Part shown: piece by piece, positions 48,201-56,111 of the stretch
How the letters are laid out: every line of letters begins with the position of its first letter
Position numbering within the stretch: the first letter of the stretch is position 1
Assembly (NCBI GenBank): GCA_016704345.1
Contig: JADJAH010000013.1
Coordinates: 62,001 to 126,000 of the forward strand
Direction of reading: 5' to 3'
DNA: 64,000 nucleotides
Source: Ignavibacteria bacterium
Lineage (GTDB): Bacteria > Bacteroidota > Ignavibacteria > Tepidaquicellales > Tepidaquicellaceae
Program-made: the position numbers and the translations under genes
Notes under the pieces: model-generated
What the model was told of the DNA's origin: nothing
What the model saw: the letters and a program-made list of their open reading frames with translations, nothing else
The model's database searches: none

Positions 48201-49131
48201 TTGTATAGCAGTTGTTGTAGATCAGTACTGCTATCCCGAATTGTGTCGGAATTATATTGTCAAAGAGATTTGCCGTAACAGAATTGTCATAAGTAGATGC
48301 TCCGCCGTTACCGAAATTGTAGAAATCAATTCCGGCATAGTTCAGATTCTTTATGATGTTATTCCTCACGGTAGTATTTGACAAACCGTCGTAAGCGCCA
48401 ATGGCTTCTGCGGCATCGATGTTTGCTCCGTTGATATTAACTGAACTTACCAGCAGGTTATTATCTCCATCGAATGTAAATCCGTCAAGAGTAGACCCGC
48501 TGCCTCCCGGCTCAATGTAGAAGAAAGTTACTGCCGTGGGACTGTTCGGATCGGGATCTGAAGTACCGGGCTGAATTATAGATTCCGCGCCCCGTACTCC
48601 GGTGTTCGGATTGATTCCGTAATTCGCTCCTCTTATAGAAAGGAATTTATTAAGTGTAATGTTTTCCCTGTAAATTCCGGGAGCAACTGAGATAATGTCT
48701 CCATTGCTTGCAGCATTGATTGCCGCCTGAATTGTCGGGTGATCTCCCGGTACATTTCGTACTATCTCTTGCGCATTCGGATCAATTTTTCCATCGGATG
48801 GTGACATAGGAACTGTCACGCGTTCGGTTCCTTCTCTGAGAATTCTCTCGATTGGTCTTACATCGTTACCTTCAAGAGAAGTCCCGAATGAGGAATTCCT
48901 GTCTTTCTTCAGAGATTCATTCGTTCCACTCTTTTTGTTCTCAACTTTCCTTTTTGATGGTGGGTTGCCGTCGCGTAATACCTTATTAATAGGTTGTGCA
49001 TCGTCATTCTGTTGAGCAGTTAAATCCCCAACTGTGATGCTCAAAATAAGCATCGCCGAAATTAGTGTAAACCGAAGTGGTAATTTACTTGCTGAATTGA
49101 TTAAAGCAAAAAGAATAGATAAGCTTTTCAT
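41212..49131 (-). CDS. Giant beta-helix surface protein, N-terminal part with signal peptide
   Basis: This frame (2639 residues) starts with a long signal peptide (hydrophobic LRFTLISAMLILSITVGDLTAQ at about 19-40). A polar linker follows with two related motifs (PINKVLRDG, RPIERILREG). Then come right-handed beta-helix repeats of the pectate-lyase/NosD type: two 466-codon units, a unique segment and the 845-codon units. It ends out of frame (GHLPIRLTV) after one missing G in the run at 41278-41280. Restoring it joins the 1765-residue frame, giving 13,413 bases or 4470 residues. It is probably a very large exported adhesin-like or polysaccharide-binding protein. No catalytic motif was recognised. 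Confidence 0.85.
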   Translation of the reverse strand: MKSLSILFALINSASKLPLRFTLISAMLILSITVGDLTAQQNDDAQPINKVLRDGNPPSKRKVENKKSGTNESLKKDRNSSFGTSLEGNDVRPIERILREGTERVTVPMSPSDGKIDPNAQEIVRNVPGDHPTIQAAINAASNGDIISVAPGIYRENITLNKFLSIRGANYGINPNTGVRGAESIIQPGTSDPDPNSPTAVTFFYIEPGGSGSTLDGFTFDGDNNLLVSSVNINGANIDAAEAIGAYDGLSNTTVRNNIIKNLNYAGIDFYNFGNGGASTYDNSVTANLFDNIIPTQFGIAVLIYNNCYTSITNNVMTRVRIGVQTGNFYNSDLGTNHSISNNEIESYRLGIFHNLAYTNATAYTISDNLITTVAGAPNNHGILVSSIDGNVGATITDNDVTDARVGVNFWNCPTTNTITVTGGNFTDCNIGIFPNNYDGYTSDAATSSYAITGVTLTNCDTAIWVRDNNLNSNSATVTLNINNTTNIVTGTGIGLLIEGGDASVIFNGSVPVDFSTTHSKYIRLISNGSGYPTSDINALGVQFGGTAGAGLSDAQLFAVEDKIDHKMDFGTLGFVRVKADNSYITVNSFYLPETFAASIQNGIDITPAADTLSAGSGVYREDITLDKQLVIKGANFGINPNTGVRVAETIIQPGTSDPDPNSVTAVTFFYIEPGGSGSTIDGFTFDGDNTTLTSSVNINGANIDAAEAIGAYEGLSDLKLTNNIVKNINYAGIDFYNYYNTGAATTGNLVSENLFDNIIPNSFGIGIVIYNNCYTDITDNVMTRVRIGIQTGNFYNADPGTSHDISNNEVESSRLGIFHNLAYTNASSFNVTSNDFTTVTGATNNNGMLFSSIGSAVGAVITDNDVSDARVGCNFWNCTTSNTITVTGGNITDCNVGVFPNNYDGYSSDAGSGAGAITGVTITNCDTSIWIRDNNLNTNNATITLNINNATNVVNGTGIGLLIEGGDAFVNFNGAVPVDFSSTHSKYIRLTSNGSSYPNTNINAQSVRFGGLDGAGMSNVQLFDVEDKIDHKIDFTSLGFVSVKPNNSYVTTNSFYLPDTSVPSIQNAVNIAAPASIVNLDSGTFNENVTISNSISLKGSGTGGTILTPSVSCTGDGLTITASNVNVSNLTLSTYVYGIRTSSSNTSLYSVESILNCQYGINVGNGTSNLSMIKCKFNNNTVGGWRSGTAETATAILMDSSEVKYNGVGVNNGFGIFVAATTPAANVYDGVTIRNSNFSGNLKKGMYFEKLRNALIENVLIDSSGTDATYGFNNGIDLNLKYDSYSNISILNCTITNCGFNGTSVDPNNPAAVTIKARDDAPSYSADPATLTGVIFNNNFVSGPVNGLRFGEFNKTNNSPTGVTAIENSFGNGYSNKAIVNKTANTITVSCNWYGTTIPTAVVALHSSLLNFLPYLVNGTDNDLGAAGFQIVPGSCTGIGPVTNITQSTNYIAIQPAIDAANPGDVIEASAGTYNEKVTITKSLTLQGVNRSTVIVDGTGFVAPAKGITINNGITNVTIQNLTVQNFAGSGGNSDGGIYAIGGNNNLTVNNVTIQNNSNGSGFYANGPVNTVLLDSVTVSGHNVGARGIVIWNGLKENITITNCEVFNNNCCGIELQDGTASGVTISNNYVHDNFDNGIGIVGLQGPGENLISGNTLVNNGRFGIEIKNPNGSGLTTGPGRVVVENNNVSRTVPIVDARDIVGIAAFRRGVLPGNVDVPNGTVIQNNTVSGYAQTSTSDGFGIVVEGTNHTVSGNTVTGCDVGIQRQAGHLPYPADGDQSNLADAYFGRGNSPVTCGVTIGSNTLTNTINTRDVGAVAGGIVTNINTSEIFCSIQSAINDAQTLNGHTITVPSGSYNEQVLVNKSVAIKGVGATKPVLDFTGTVSGKPTLFDVSVRDVTIENMKMRVDFTKLSSAIIASGTDIDNIAVKNDSIEAYGSSNAASFGPYGNRNAISINYSGSTNYRIAAGGVDNVLVDSNYVSGVANDGFGVPRFFRSAVSVDEAGGVFSNNTMQTINHDVLVRFGSNGNINITNNNLIGGGVELSDMNAGAGVLTVSGNTFDATFANTSSQGAAVLRLKNNTNFKTTNVTNNTFVNHLWGVSVENYNSLTMDANSFTPLLNSTVFHHVAVNTKSISTNSNAIVQVAIGAVLTNNVFNYSGTNGGTALSFHNHDNDAAAFGTITIGTSGNENIFNSGFANFIYLDNQTGASNLSTFPPYTTFIGAGAGAITTMACWTPNLNIQDNRFDVGSGLQLPSAMNFTQRTALETGLFHKPDNSCLGNLTFFKPVHNLTQNTFFETIQSAINSANANDVIECDQYTYNEKVTIDKSLTLQGVDRTTVVVDGTGFVAPAKGITINNGITNVTIQNLTVQNFAGSGGNSDGGIYAIGGNNNLTVNNVTIQNNSNGSGFYANGPVNTVLLDSVTVSGHNVGARGIVIWNGLKENITITNCEVFNNNCCGIELQDGTASGVTISNNYVHDNFDNGIGIVGLQGPGENLISGNTLVNNGRFGIEIKNPNGSGLTTGPGRVVVENNNVSRTVPIVDARDIVGIAAFRRGVLPGNVDVPNGTVIQNNTVSGYAQTSTSDGFGIVVEGTNHTVSGNTVTGCDVGIQRQAGHLPIRLTVIRAILQMLTSEEETLR
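42272..44806 (-). repeat. First full copy of the 845-codon repeat
   Basis: This unit spans from the VTNITQSTNY segment to the FKPVHNLTQN segment of the giant protein and is near-identical in DNA to the second unit over its first 1 kb. Boundaries are approximate. Confidence 0.85.
45960..47357 (-). repeat. Second copy of the 466-codon repeat
   Basis: It carries GANFGINPNTGVR, IIQPGTSDPDPNS and NVMTRVRIGIQTGNF at a 1398-base offset from the first unit. The boundary is approximate. Confidence 0.75.
47358..48755 (-). repeat. First copy of the 466-codon repeat
   Basis: It carries GANYGINPNTGVR, IIQPGTSDPDPNS and NVMTRVRIGVQTGNF. The offset to the second unit is 1398 bases (48512 versus 47114 for the same codons). 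The DNA of the two units has diverged clearly, unlike the 845-codon units, so this duplication is older. Confidence 0.75.
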
Positions 49132-49896
49132 AGTTTGGTGAATTAAGTTTTATAAAAATTATCGGAAGCAATGAGGAAGTGAGAGATGCGGCTTAAATGT
49201 TTCTAAGTCTAAAGTAAGTGGTCTTCCCCGCAGCCGGTAAAACAATTATGCAAGTAGTTTACAATACCTCCTTTCAATTCTAATCAGAACTGTGGTAGAT
49301 TTTTAAAGCGGAATAAAATGAAGTAACCTGTTAACTTTGTTGCATTTGTAAATTAGGAACTCTTGCTATTCAATAATCTAAATATTGGATTTCTGTGACC
49401 AATTACCTTTGCAGGAATAGTAAGAGTAGATAGAGTTAAAAGGCTCGATCAAATTTGCTCCCCATTTTGTTTCCGACTTATCCGTGTTTATAGAGTTGTA
49501 AGATCTAAGTCTTACGAACTAAGTCGATAATTACTTTGAAGGCAATATGTTTTACTTATTTTAGATTATCAATATCATTTTTTGTCTGAGCAACATGTTC
49601 CTGATTAAGTGTTGTCTCAACTGCTATTTATGTTTGGAAATATAAATTCAAAACATATGAAATATCTTGCTCATCAGCATGCACTCAATGGACATTACCA
49701 ATTATATAAGAGTAGATTGATTCAAACTGATCCGAGAAATAGCTGTTGAATATTTAGTATGACAGGATCAATTGCAGAACTGAAAATGTAAATCTTTTGT
49801 GTAATCACTCTAACAAAAATACAGATCTAAGGAATTTTTAAGCCCTTTATTAAATTATCAGAGCTTATATATTACTTCCAAATAGCATCCTAACAT
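49132..49896. other. Long intergenic region between divergent genes
   Basis: These 765 AT-rich bases lie between the giant gene and the efflux operon, and both promoters should be here. I see a weak GTAAGA/TCTTAC hairpin at 49498-49515 but no open frame with coding character and no recognised RNA. Confidence 0.5.
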
Positions 49897-50967
49897 TTGA
49901 AAAAAACTGTACGAAACGTTTCTATAGCCTTGATTATCGTTGCCGCCATTGCTTTCCTGGTTGTGCCAAAGATCTTATCCGAAAAAAATAAGACTACAGG
50001 AGACGGCAGGCAAGGTCAGCAGGATCAGACAATAGCTGTTGATGCATACGTAGTGAAACCCCAAAACCTCGATAATGAAATTGCAACTGTTGGAACTATT
50101 GTTGCTAATGAAGAAGTAGAGATCAGAAGTGAACTCCCACGAAAAATTACCGGCATTTATTTTAAAGAAGGTGCATTTGTACCTAAAGGCAAAATTCTGT
50201 TCAAACTGGATGACTCAGACCTGCTTGCACAGCTCAGAAAACTCGAACTTGATGAACAGCTTCAAATGAAACAAGCAGAAAGAGAGCAGCAACTTCTTGA
50301 GAAGGGTTTGTTTACATCCGAAGAGTATGATATTCGCCAGACTAACATAGAAAAGATAAGAGCCGACATCGAAATCATTAAGATCAGCATTGACAAAACT
50401 GACATAACCGCTCCATTCTCCGGCATCACTGGTTTTCGAAATGTGAGTGACGGGAGTTTTGTTAATAATACTGTTGTGCTCACTACTATAAAGGATATTA
50501 GAAAAGTTAAAGTGGACTTCTCCATTCCTGAAAAATATGTTTCCGAATTCAGCAAAGGACAGCAGATCACATTTAAGGTGGAAGGTTACGAAGACGAATT
50601 CAAAGGCACCGTGGTTTCTTTTGATCCGCAGCTAAATGAAAATACAAGGAGCATAGTACTCAGGGCCTTAGCCGATAACAGCGGAAGTAAGCTTCTGCCG
50701 GGTTCTTTCGTAAAAGTGAATCTTCAATTGAGTGAGATCAGCGATGCACTGATGATTCCGACTGAAGCCGTAGTGCCTCAGCAAAAAGGACAAAGCGTTT
50801 TTGTAATTACTAATGGTGTCGCAATTCAGAAAGATATTGAGATCGGAAACAGAACCGAAAAGGAAGTTATAATTACATCAGGTATTAACCAGGGCGATAC
50901 CGTTATTACAACCAACATTCTTCGGTTGAAGAACAACAGCAAAGTTAAAGTGGCAAACATATTTTAG
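49897..50967 (+). CDS. RND efflux periplasmic adaptor (membrane fusion protein)
   Basis: The 356-residue product has an N-terminal signal/anchor (SIALIIVAAIAFLVVPKIL). The usual HlyD-like order follows: a lipoyl/barrel-sandwich half (IATVGTIVANEEVEIRSE), a helical hairpin (about 110-165), the second lipoyl half (TDITAPFSGITGFRNVSDG), a beta-barrel and the C-terminal MIPTEAVVPQQKGQSVFVI. It couples the inner-membrane RND pump to an outer-membrane channel. Translation starts at TTG 49897. The pump gene begins one base after its stop. No TolC-type gene follows, so the outer-membrane partner must be elsewhere. Confidence 0.9.
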   Translation: MKKTVRNVSIALIIVAAIAFLVVPKILSEKNKTTGDGRQGQQDQTIAVDAYVVKPQNLDNEIATVGTIVANEEVEIRSELPRKITGIYFKEGAFVPKGKILFKLDDSDLLAQLRKLELDEQLQMKQAEREQQLLEKGLFTSEEYDIRQTNIEKIRADIEIIKISIDKTDITAPFSGITGFRNVSDGSFVNNTVVLTTIKDIRKVKVDFSIPEKYVSEFSKGQQITFKVEGYEDEFKGTVVSFDPQLNENTRSIVLRALADNSGSKLLPGSFVKVNLQLSEISDALMIPTEAVVPQQKGQSVFVITNGVAIQKDIEIGNRTEKEVIITSGINQGDTVITTNILRLKNNSKVKVANIF

Positions 50968-50968
50968 C

Positions 50969-53900
50969 ATGAGTCTTTCAGCCGTTAATATAAAGAGACC
51001 TGTCCTTTCAATTGTCTTGTCAATTGTACTTGTGCTGTTTGGAGTTGTCGGATTCCTGAATCTTGAAGTTCGTGAGTATCCCAACATTGACCCGCCTATA
51101 GTAACTGTCTCAACTAATTATCCCGGTGCAAACTCAGATGTCATCGAAGCTCAGATTACTGAGCCGCTCGAGCAATCTATTAACGGCATTGATGGTATCA
51201 GGATCATGTCAAGCACAAGCCGGGAACAGCAAAGCAATATTTCGGTCGAGTTTGAACTCGACAAAGATATTGACGCGGCCGCAAATGATGTGCGGGACAG
51301 GGTTTCCCGCGTTCTCAGGCAATTGCCTGTCGGCATAGACAATCCTGTTGTAGAGAAGGCAGATGCTGACGCAACTCCGATAATAATTGTCTTTGTGAAA
51401 AGCGATTCAAGAAGCATCCTGGATGTGAATGAGTATGCACTGAATGTCATTTCAGAAAGAATTCAGACTATTAGCGGCGTCAGTTCAACGAGATTGTTCG
51501 GTGAAAAGAAATATGCCATGAGAGTTAGAATGGATTCTGATAAACTTAATGCTTATGGTCTGTCTCCCCTTGATGTCCAAAATGTGCTGAGAGAAGAGAA
51601 TATTGAATTGCCTTCGGGAAGAATCGAAGGTGATAATACTGAACTTACAGTCAGAACATTTGGAAGATTGTCAACGCCGAATGAGTTCAACAACATCATC
51701 ATAAAGCAAGACAACGGCGGAATAGTAAGGCTTAGCGATGTTGGATACGCAGAATATGGAGCTGAGAATGAACGAAATGAAGTTCGCGGTAAGGGCCAAA
51801 AAGGTGTTACTGTCGCAATACTTCCGCAGCCTGGCGCAAACGTTTTGCAGATATCAGATGACTTCAACAAAAGATTTGAAGAAATAAAAAAGGAACTTCC
51901 GCCTGACATTTCTGCCGAAGTTATTTATGACTTTTCCACCTTTGTAAGGAAAACAGTTTTTGAAGTTGAAGAGACTATCTTCATTGCATTTGGACTTGTG
52001 GTCTTAATAATATTTTTATTCCTTCGCGACTGGCGTTCGACCTTCATACCGGTTATCGCAATTCCTGTTTCTATCATAGCAACATTTTTTATCATGTACA
52101 TTGTCGGATTCTCTATCAATGTACTGACATTGTTCGGAATCATTCTGGCAATCGGGCTTGTGTGCGATGATGCGATCGTTGTGCTTGAGAATATCTATAC
52201 TAAGATCGAAGAAGGTATGTCACCGATGCAGGCGGCTTTTAAAGGTTCAAAGGAAATATACTTTGCAGTTATATCAACAACAGTAACACTCGCCGCAGTA
52301 TTTCTTCCGATCATGTTCCTGGAAGGTTTAACGGGCAGATTGTTCCGGGAATTTGCTGTCGTTATTGCAGGCTCAGTTATGATCTCTGCTTTCGTTGCTC
52401 TTACGCTGAGTCCGATGCTTAGTTCAAGAATGCTTAAAGTTCATGAACCAAGTTGGTTCTATAAAGTAACAGAACCGTTTTATGAATGGCTGACAAGAGC
52501 TTACAGAAATTCACTGAATAGCTTCATGAAGGTAAGATGGCTGAGTTTCATAATTATGGCGGGAGTTATGGTGTTGATTTACATTATTGCGACAAATCTA
52601 AAGACTGAGCTTGCACCATTTGAAGACCGTTCAAATCTCAGAATTTCAGTCACTGCTCCGGAAGGATCGTCTTACGAATTTACTGACAGATATATAAGGG
52701 AAATTGGGCAGTATGTAATTGATTCTATTAAAGAAGTCAGATTTCCAGTGGAGATAGTTGCAGGCGGTGGAGGAAGCTCGGGTGTTAATTCCGGAACAGT
52801 CAACATTTATCTTGAAGAGCCGGAAGACAGGAACAGAGCAGTTGATGCCGTAATAAAAGACATTTCAAAAACTGTCGGACAATTCACTGGAGTCAGGTCA
52901 TCTGTTTCTCAGCCACCAACAATTGGTGCAAGATTTGGCGGACAACCTGTGCAGCTCGTTATTATGTCTCAGGATTATGAAAAGCTGGTAGAAGTTTTGC
53001 CAAAGTTTCTTGATGAAGCCGGCAAAGATCCGCGCCTGCAATTCGTCGATGTTAATATGAAAGTAAATAAGCCGGAAATAAATCTTACGATTGACAGAGA
53101 AAGAGCTTCCGAACTTAATGTTTCTGTCGAGGATATAGGAAGAACTCTGCAGATTGCATTCGGTGGCGAGAGGATGGGATACTTTCTTAGAAGCGGCAAG
53201 CAATATCAGGTCATAGGTCAACTCGAGAAGGAATTCAGAAACGATCCTGCAGATCTGAATAATCTTTTTGTCAGGAATTCAAAAGGCGATATGATAACTC
53301 TTGCAAGCCTTGTGAAGCTTGAAGAGCAGGCAGTGCCAACATCCCGTTTCAGATTCAACAGAAATGTTTCAGCCACTATTTCGGCAGGGCCAAGGCCCGG
53401 CTTCACACTTGGTGACGGGAATGCCGCAATGAAAGATGTTGCAAATAAAGTTCTTGATGAAAATTTCTCAACGGCATTCACAGGTCAGTCAAAAGATTTT
53501 GAAGAAAGCGCTTCAAGTCTGTTCTTCGTTTTTATATTTGCTATCATTCTTATCTACCTTGTGCTTGCGGCACAGTTCGAAAGTTTTGCAGATCCTTTCA
53601 TTATTATACTTACAGTCCCGCTGGCAGTAGCGGGCGCATTGATTTCACTTTGGTACTTTGACATGAGCATGAACATTTTCAGCCAGATTGGGATTGTGAT
53701 GCTTGTTGGACTTGTAACTAAGAATGCAATTCTTATTGTAGAGTTTGCAAATCAGATCAAAGAAACCGGAGTTCACAGATTGGAAGCAGTAAAAGATTCA
53801 GCAGTAAGAAGGTTTCGTCCGATTCTTATGACGAGTCTTGCAACAATTCTCGGAGTCTTGCCAATTGCATTAGGTCTCGGCGCAGGCAGCAGAAGGTCTT

Positions 53901-54052
53901 TGGGTATAGCTGTTGTGGGAGGACTTATTTTCTCCGGCTTTCTGACCCTTTATCTGGTACCAGCAATATATAGCTACTTGTCTGCAAAAGAAGTAAAAGT
54001 AGTTGAAGAAGAAGTAGATCTTCCGGAAGATCCTGCGTTGGAAACAATATAG
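50969..54052 (+). CDS. RND-family efflux transporter (HAE1-like)
   Basis: The 1027-residue product has the twelve-span RND layout, with two large periplasmic loops after spans 1 and 7. The start VNIKRPVLSIVLSIVLVLFGVVGF, the proton-relay Asp pair in GLVCDDAIVVLENI (about 400), the PTIGARF loop region and the second-half GLVTKNAILIVEFAN (about 920) are diagnostic for the HAE/AcrB-MdtB group. It is a proton-driven exporter of hydrophobic or amphiphilic compounds, probably drugs or lipids. The specific substrate cannot be read from sequence. It is translated directly after the adaptor. Confidence 0.92.
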   Translation: MSLSAVNIKRPVLSIVLSIVLVLFGVVGFLNLEVREYPNIDPPIVTVSTNYPGANSDVIEAQITEPLEQSINGIDGIRIMSSTSREQQSNISVEFELDKDIDAAANDVRDRVSRVLRQLPVGIDNPVVEKADADATPIIIVFVKSDSRSILDVNEYALNVISERIQTISGVSSTRLFGEKKYAMRVRMDSDKLNAYGLSPLDVQNVLREENIELPSGRIEGDNTELTVRTFGRLSTPNEFNNIIIKQDNGGIVRLSDVGYAEYGAENERNEVRGKGQKGVTVAILPQPGANVLQISDDFNKRFEEIKKELPPDISAEVIYDFSTFVRKTVFEVEETIFIAFGLVVLIIFLFLRDWRSTFIPVIAIPVSIIATFFIMYIVGFSINVLTLFGIILAIGLVCDDAIVVLENIYTKIEEGMSPMQAAFKGSKEIYFAVISTTVTLAAVFLPIMFLEGLTGRLFREFAVVIAGSVMISAFVALTLSPMLSSRMLKVHEPSWFYKVTEPFYEWLTRAYRNSLNSFMKVRWLSFIIMAGVMVLIYIIATNLKTELAPFEDRSNLRISVTAPEGSSYEFTDRYIREIGQYVIDSIKEVRFPVEIVAGGGGSSGVNSGTVNIYLEEPEDRNRAVDAVIKDISKTVGQFTGVRSSVSQPPTIGARFGGQPVQLVIMSQDYEKLVEVLPKFLDEAGKDPRLQFVDVNMKVNKPEINLTIDRERASELNVSVEDIGRTLQIAFGGERMGYFLRSGKQYQVIGQLEKEFRNDPADLNNLFVRNSKGDMITLASLVKLEEQAVPTSRFRFNRNVSATISAGPRPGFTLGDGNAAMKDVANKVLDENFSTAFTGQSKDFEESASSLFFVFIFAIILIYLVLAAQFESFADPFIIILTVPLAVAGALISLWYFDMSMNIFSQIGIVMLVGLVTKNAILIVEFANQIKETGVHRLEAVKDSAVRRFRPILMTSLATILGVLPIALGLGAGSRRSLGIAVVGGLIFSGFLTLYLVPAIYSYLSAKEVKVVEEEVDLPEDPALETI

Positions 54053-54120
54053 AAATTCAGCAACAAACTGAATCTCTCGCTTCTTCCTTTCAAACCATAT
54101 AATCAAAAAATTAACAAAGC

Positions 54121-54133
54121 GTCACCCTGAGCT
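54121..54133. repeat. Partial copy of dispersed GTCACCCTGAGC repeat
   Basis: GTCACCCTGAGCT occurs in the spacer after the RND gene without a matching right arm. Fuller copies are at 55953, 62603 and 63803. Confidence 0.5.
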
Positions 54134-54292
54134 AAAGCTTGCACCGAGCGCCTAATGTCAGTCATTCTTCAATTCACAACCTTCCGGGAACACCATCAAT
54201 CACGGTGAAATAAATCTGCTAGCTCTAAAAGAAAGTGAGCCCTTTTGTAAATTTACCGGCGCTGAACTTAAAGAATAGACTTTAAGCATAAA

Positions 54293-55618
54293 TTATTTCA
54301 TAAGGATAAATTTCTTTGTAATGGCAAACTCTCCCGATGTCATTTTATAAAAATAGATCCCGGAATTTAAATCTGAACTGCCTGTAAATTCAATTGAATA
54401 ATTACCTGCATTCCTGAATTCATCAACAAGTGTAGAAACTTCTTTCCCAATCAGATCATATACCTTCAATGTAACATTATCAGATATCGGAATTGAAAAA
54501 TCAATTCTTGTCGAAGGATTGAACGGGTTCGGATAATTCTGTCCAAGCTTATATTCAGATGGAAGTTCAGTATTAATCTGTGTAATCCCTATTAAATTAC
54601 CATATCTCAGAAAAATACCTCCTGCTCCTCCTGCATAACCCAATGCAGGATTTATGAACTGCATCAGTCTGACTGATGATGCCGCTTGTGAAGGGACGAT
54701 TTCCTGTGTCCAGGTAGTACCGTAATCAGTTGTTTTAAAACACTTATTTGAATTTGTATAAAGCATTAAGAAAATAAGGTTCGAACCGTCTTTTAATCCG
54801 CACATATTAAAAGGAATAAAATTTGTGACGCCCGGCGGATTTGGAACGGTCACCCATGAATTCCCGCCATCTGTAGTTTTTCTTACTGCGTTACCTGTAC
54901 CGTTGGAGGCAGTCATTCCATTATTATTATCTGTAAAGGCAATTGAAGAAAAATATAAACCCGTTGAATTTCCTGTTCCTGTTAATGTTGTTGATGTCCA
55001 TCCACCGCCGGTAAATCCATTTACCGTTTTGAATGACCTGTTTGTAGTGATGTTAGCAGTGAAATTCCCCGTTGAGATCCAGTACTTTCCGGTATCTGTC
55101 CAGTCCCATGCATTTAATAAACCGGCTTCATTAGCCAAGGCTATTGGCGCATTTGGAGAAAGCAGCCAGTTCGATCCTCCGTTAGTAGTAAATCTCCACT
55201 GATGTGGCTGACCTGCTCCTGTAGGATCGCCGTAATAAATTCCGTAATTTTGATTGAACATTTTTATTCCATCAGAGAAACTTCCTGTCAGTGAAAACTG
55301 CAAAGTCCAGTTGTATCCACCATTTGAAGTTTTATAAATGCTACCGCTTTCAGTACCTATCCAGCAAAACGAAGTATCGAGTGCAGAAATGCTGGTTATA
55401 TTACCTGATGGCAGACCAAAATTTCTTGCATCCCAGTTTAATCCTCCGTTAGTAGATCTGAATACTGCAGCATTATCACTGCATACCCAGATCAGATTTT
55501 GATTTATCACCGACATACAGTAGATTTCTCTTGATCCGGGAATTGTACTTACGTATGACCACTGGCTGAATGTAATTGTAGAGCTAAAGAAAAAGAAAAG
55601 TAGAAATAATTTTTTCAT
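54293..55618 (-). CDS. Secreted YCF48/Asp-box beta-propeller with T9SS sorting domain
   Basis: The ATG at 55616-55618 is chosen (441 residues) because it begins a compact signal peptide (MKKLFLLFFFFSSTITFSQ). An ATG four codons upstream is also possible. Asp-box repeats (STNGGLNW, TSNGGYNW, TTNGGSNW, TTDGGNSW, TTDYGTTW) indicate a YCF48-like propeller. A complete T9SS sorting domain begins near residue 358 (GQNYPNPFNP) and ends KKFILMK. It is related in design to the products at 4191 and 33539. It is predicted to be exported to the cell surface or medium; the ligand is unknown. Confidence 0.88.
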   Translation of the reverse strand: MKKLFLLFFFFSSTITFSQWSYVSTIPGSREIYCMSVINQNLIWVCSDNAAVFRSTNGGLNWDARNFGLPSGNITSISALDTSFCWIGTESGSIYKTSNGGYNWTLQFSLTGSFSDGIKMFNQNYGIYYGDPTGAGQPHQWRFTTNGGSNWLLSPNAPIALANEAGLLNAWDWTDTGKYWISTGNFTANITTNRSFKTVNGFTGGGWTSTTLTGTGNSTGLYFSSIAFTDNNNGMTASNGTGNAVRKTTDGGNSWVTVPNPPGVTNFIPFNMCGLKDGSNLIFLMLYTNSNKCFKTTDYGTTWTQEIVPSQAASSVRLMQFINPALGYAGGAGGIFLRYGNLIGITQINTELPSEYKLGQNYPNPFNPSTRIDFSIPISDNVTLKVYDLIGKEVSTLVDEFRNAGNYSIEFTGSSDLNSGIYFYKMTSGEFAITKKFILMK

Positions 55619-56111
55619 GTTTTGTCTCATTGCTATTAGAATTGAAAAGTTTAGTCAATATACTGTGCTTTATCTCTAATATCAATATTACTTCTTGACA
55701 TACCAGCTTGAAAGGGTAGTTGCCCGGGGGGGGGGCCTTGGTCTCAAAAGGTGTGCGCCGGGGGGGGGGAATATATTTTTTTTGCCTCGGAGGGGGGGGG
55801 GGGGGGGGGGGGCTCGGGGATCTTGGGGGGGGGGAAAGAAAATATTTTCTCAAGGAGGGTTTCCCCCCCCCCCCCTCCGGGGGGGTGCGGAAGGAAGGTG
55901 CGAAGCGGGAAAGCGGCGGGGAGGAGGGACCGGAAGGGGAGTGGATTTGCAAGTCACTCTGAGCTTGGAGAAGGGCGATACATTTTCAAAATAGTTTGAA
56001 AGCGTCCGTATGAAAGTCCTGACGCAATATGCAAATAACTTTTCCTGTCATCTTTACGTAAACATTTGAACTAAATTCACGGCAACATTCTCAAACCGAT
56101 AAAGAAATGAG
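55619..56111. other. Spacer with extreme G/C homopolymer runs, probable sequence artefact
   Basis: Between about 55722 and 55880 the sequence contains runs of 10 G (55726-55735), 10 G (55760-55769), 21 G (55792-55812), 10 G (55825-55834) and 13 C (55863-55875). Composition is wholly unlike the rest of the window. Open frames here encode poly-Gly or poly-Pro and are not genes. A dispersed repeat follows at 55953-55979. A low-quality contig join is the likely cause. Confidence 0.75.
55953..55979. repeat. Degenerate copy of dispersed GTCACCCTGAGC repeat
   Basis: GTCACTCTGAGCTTGGAGAA followed by GGGCGAT matches the 62603-62629 copy at most positions. Confidence 0.6.

Noticed and set aside
55695..55999. 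Poly-Gly and poly-Pro frames near 55.7 kb
   Set aside because: They come from the G and C runs that look artefactual.
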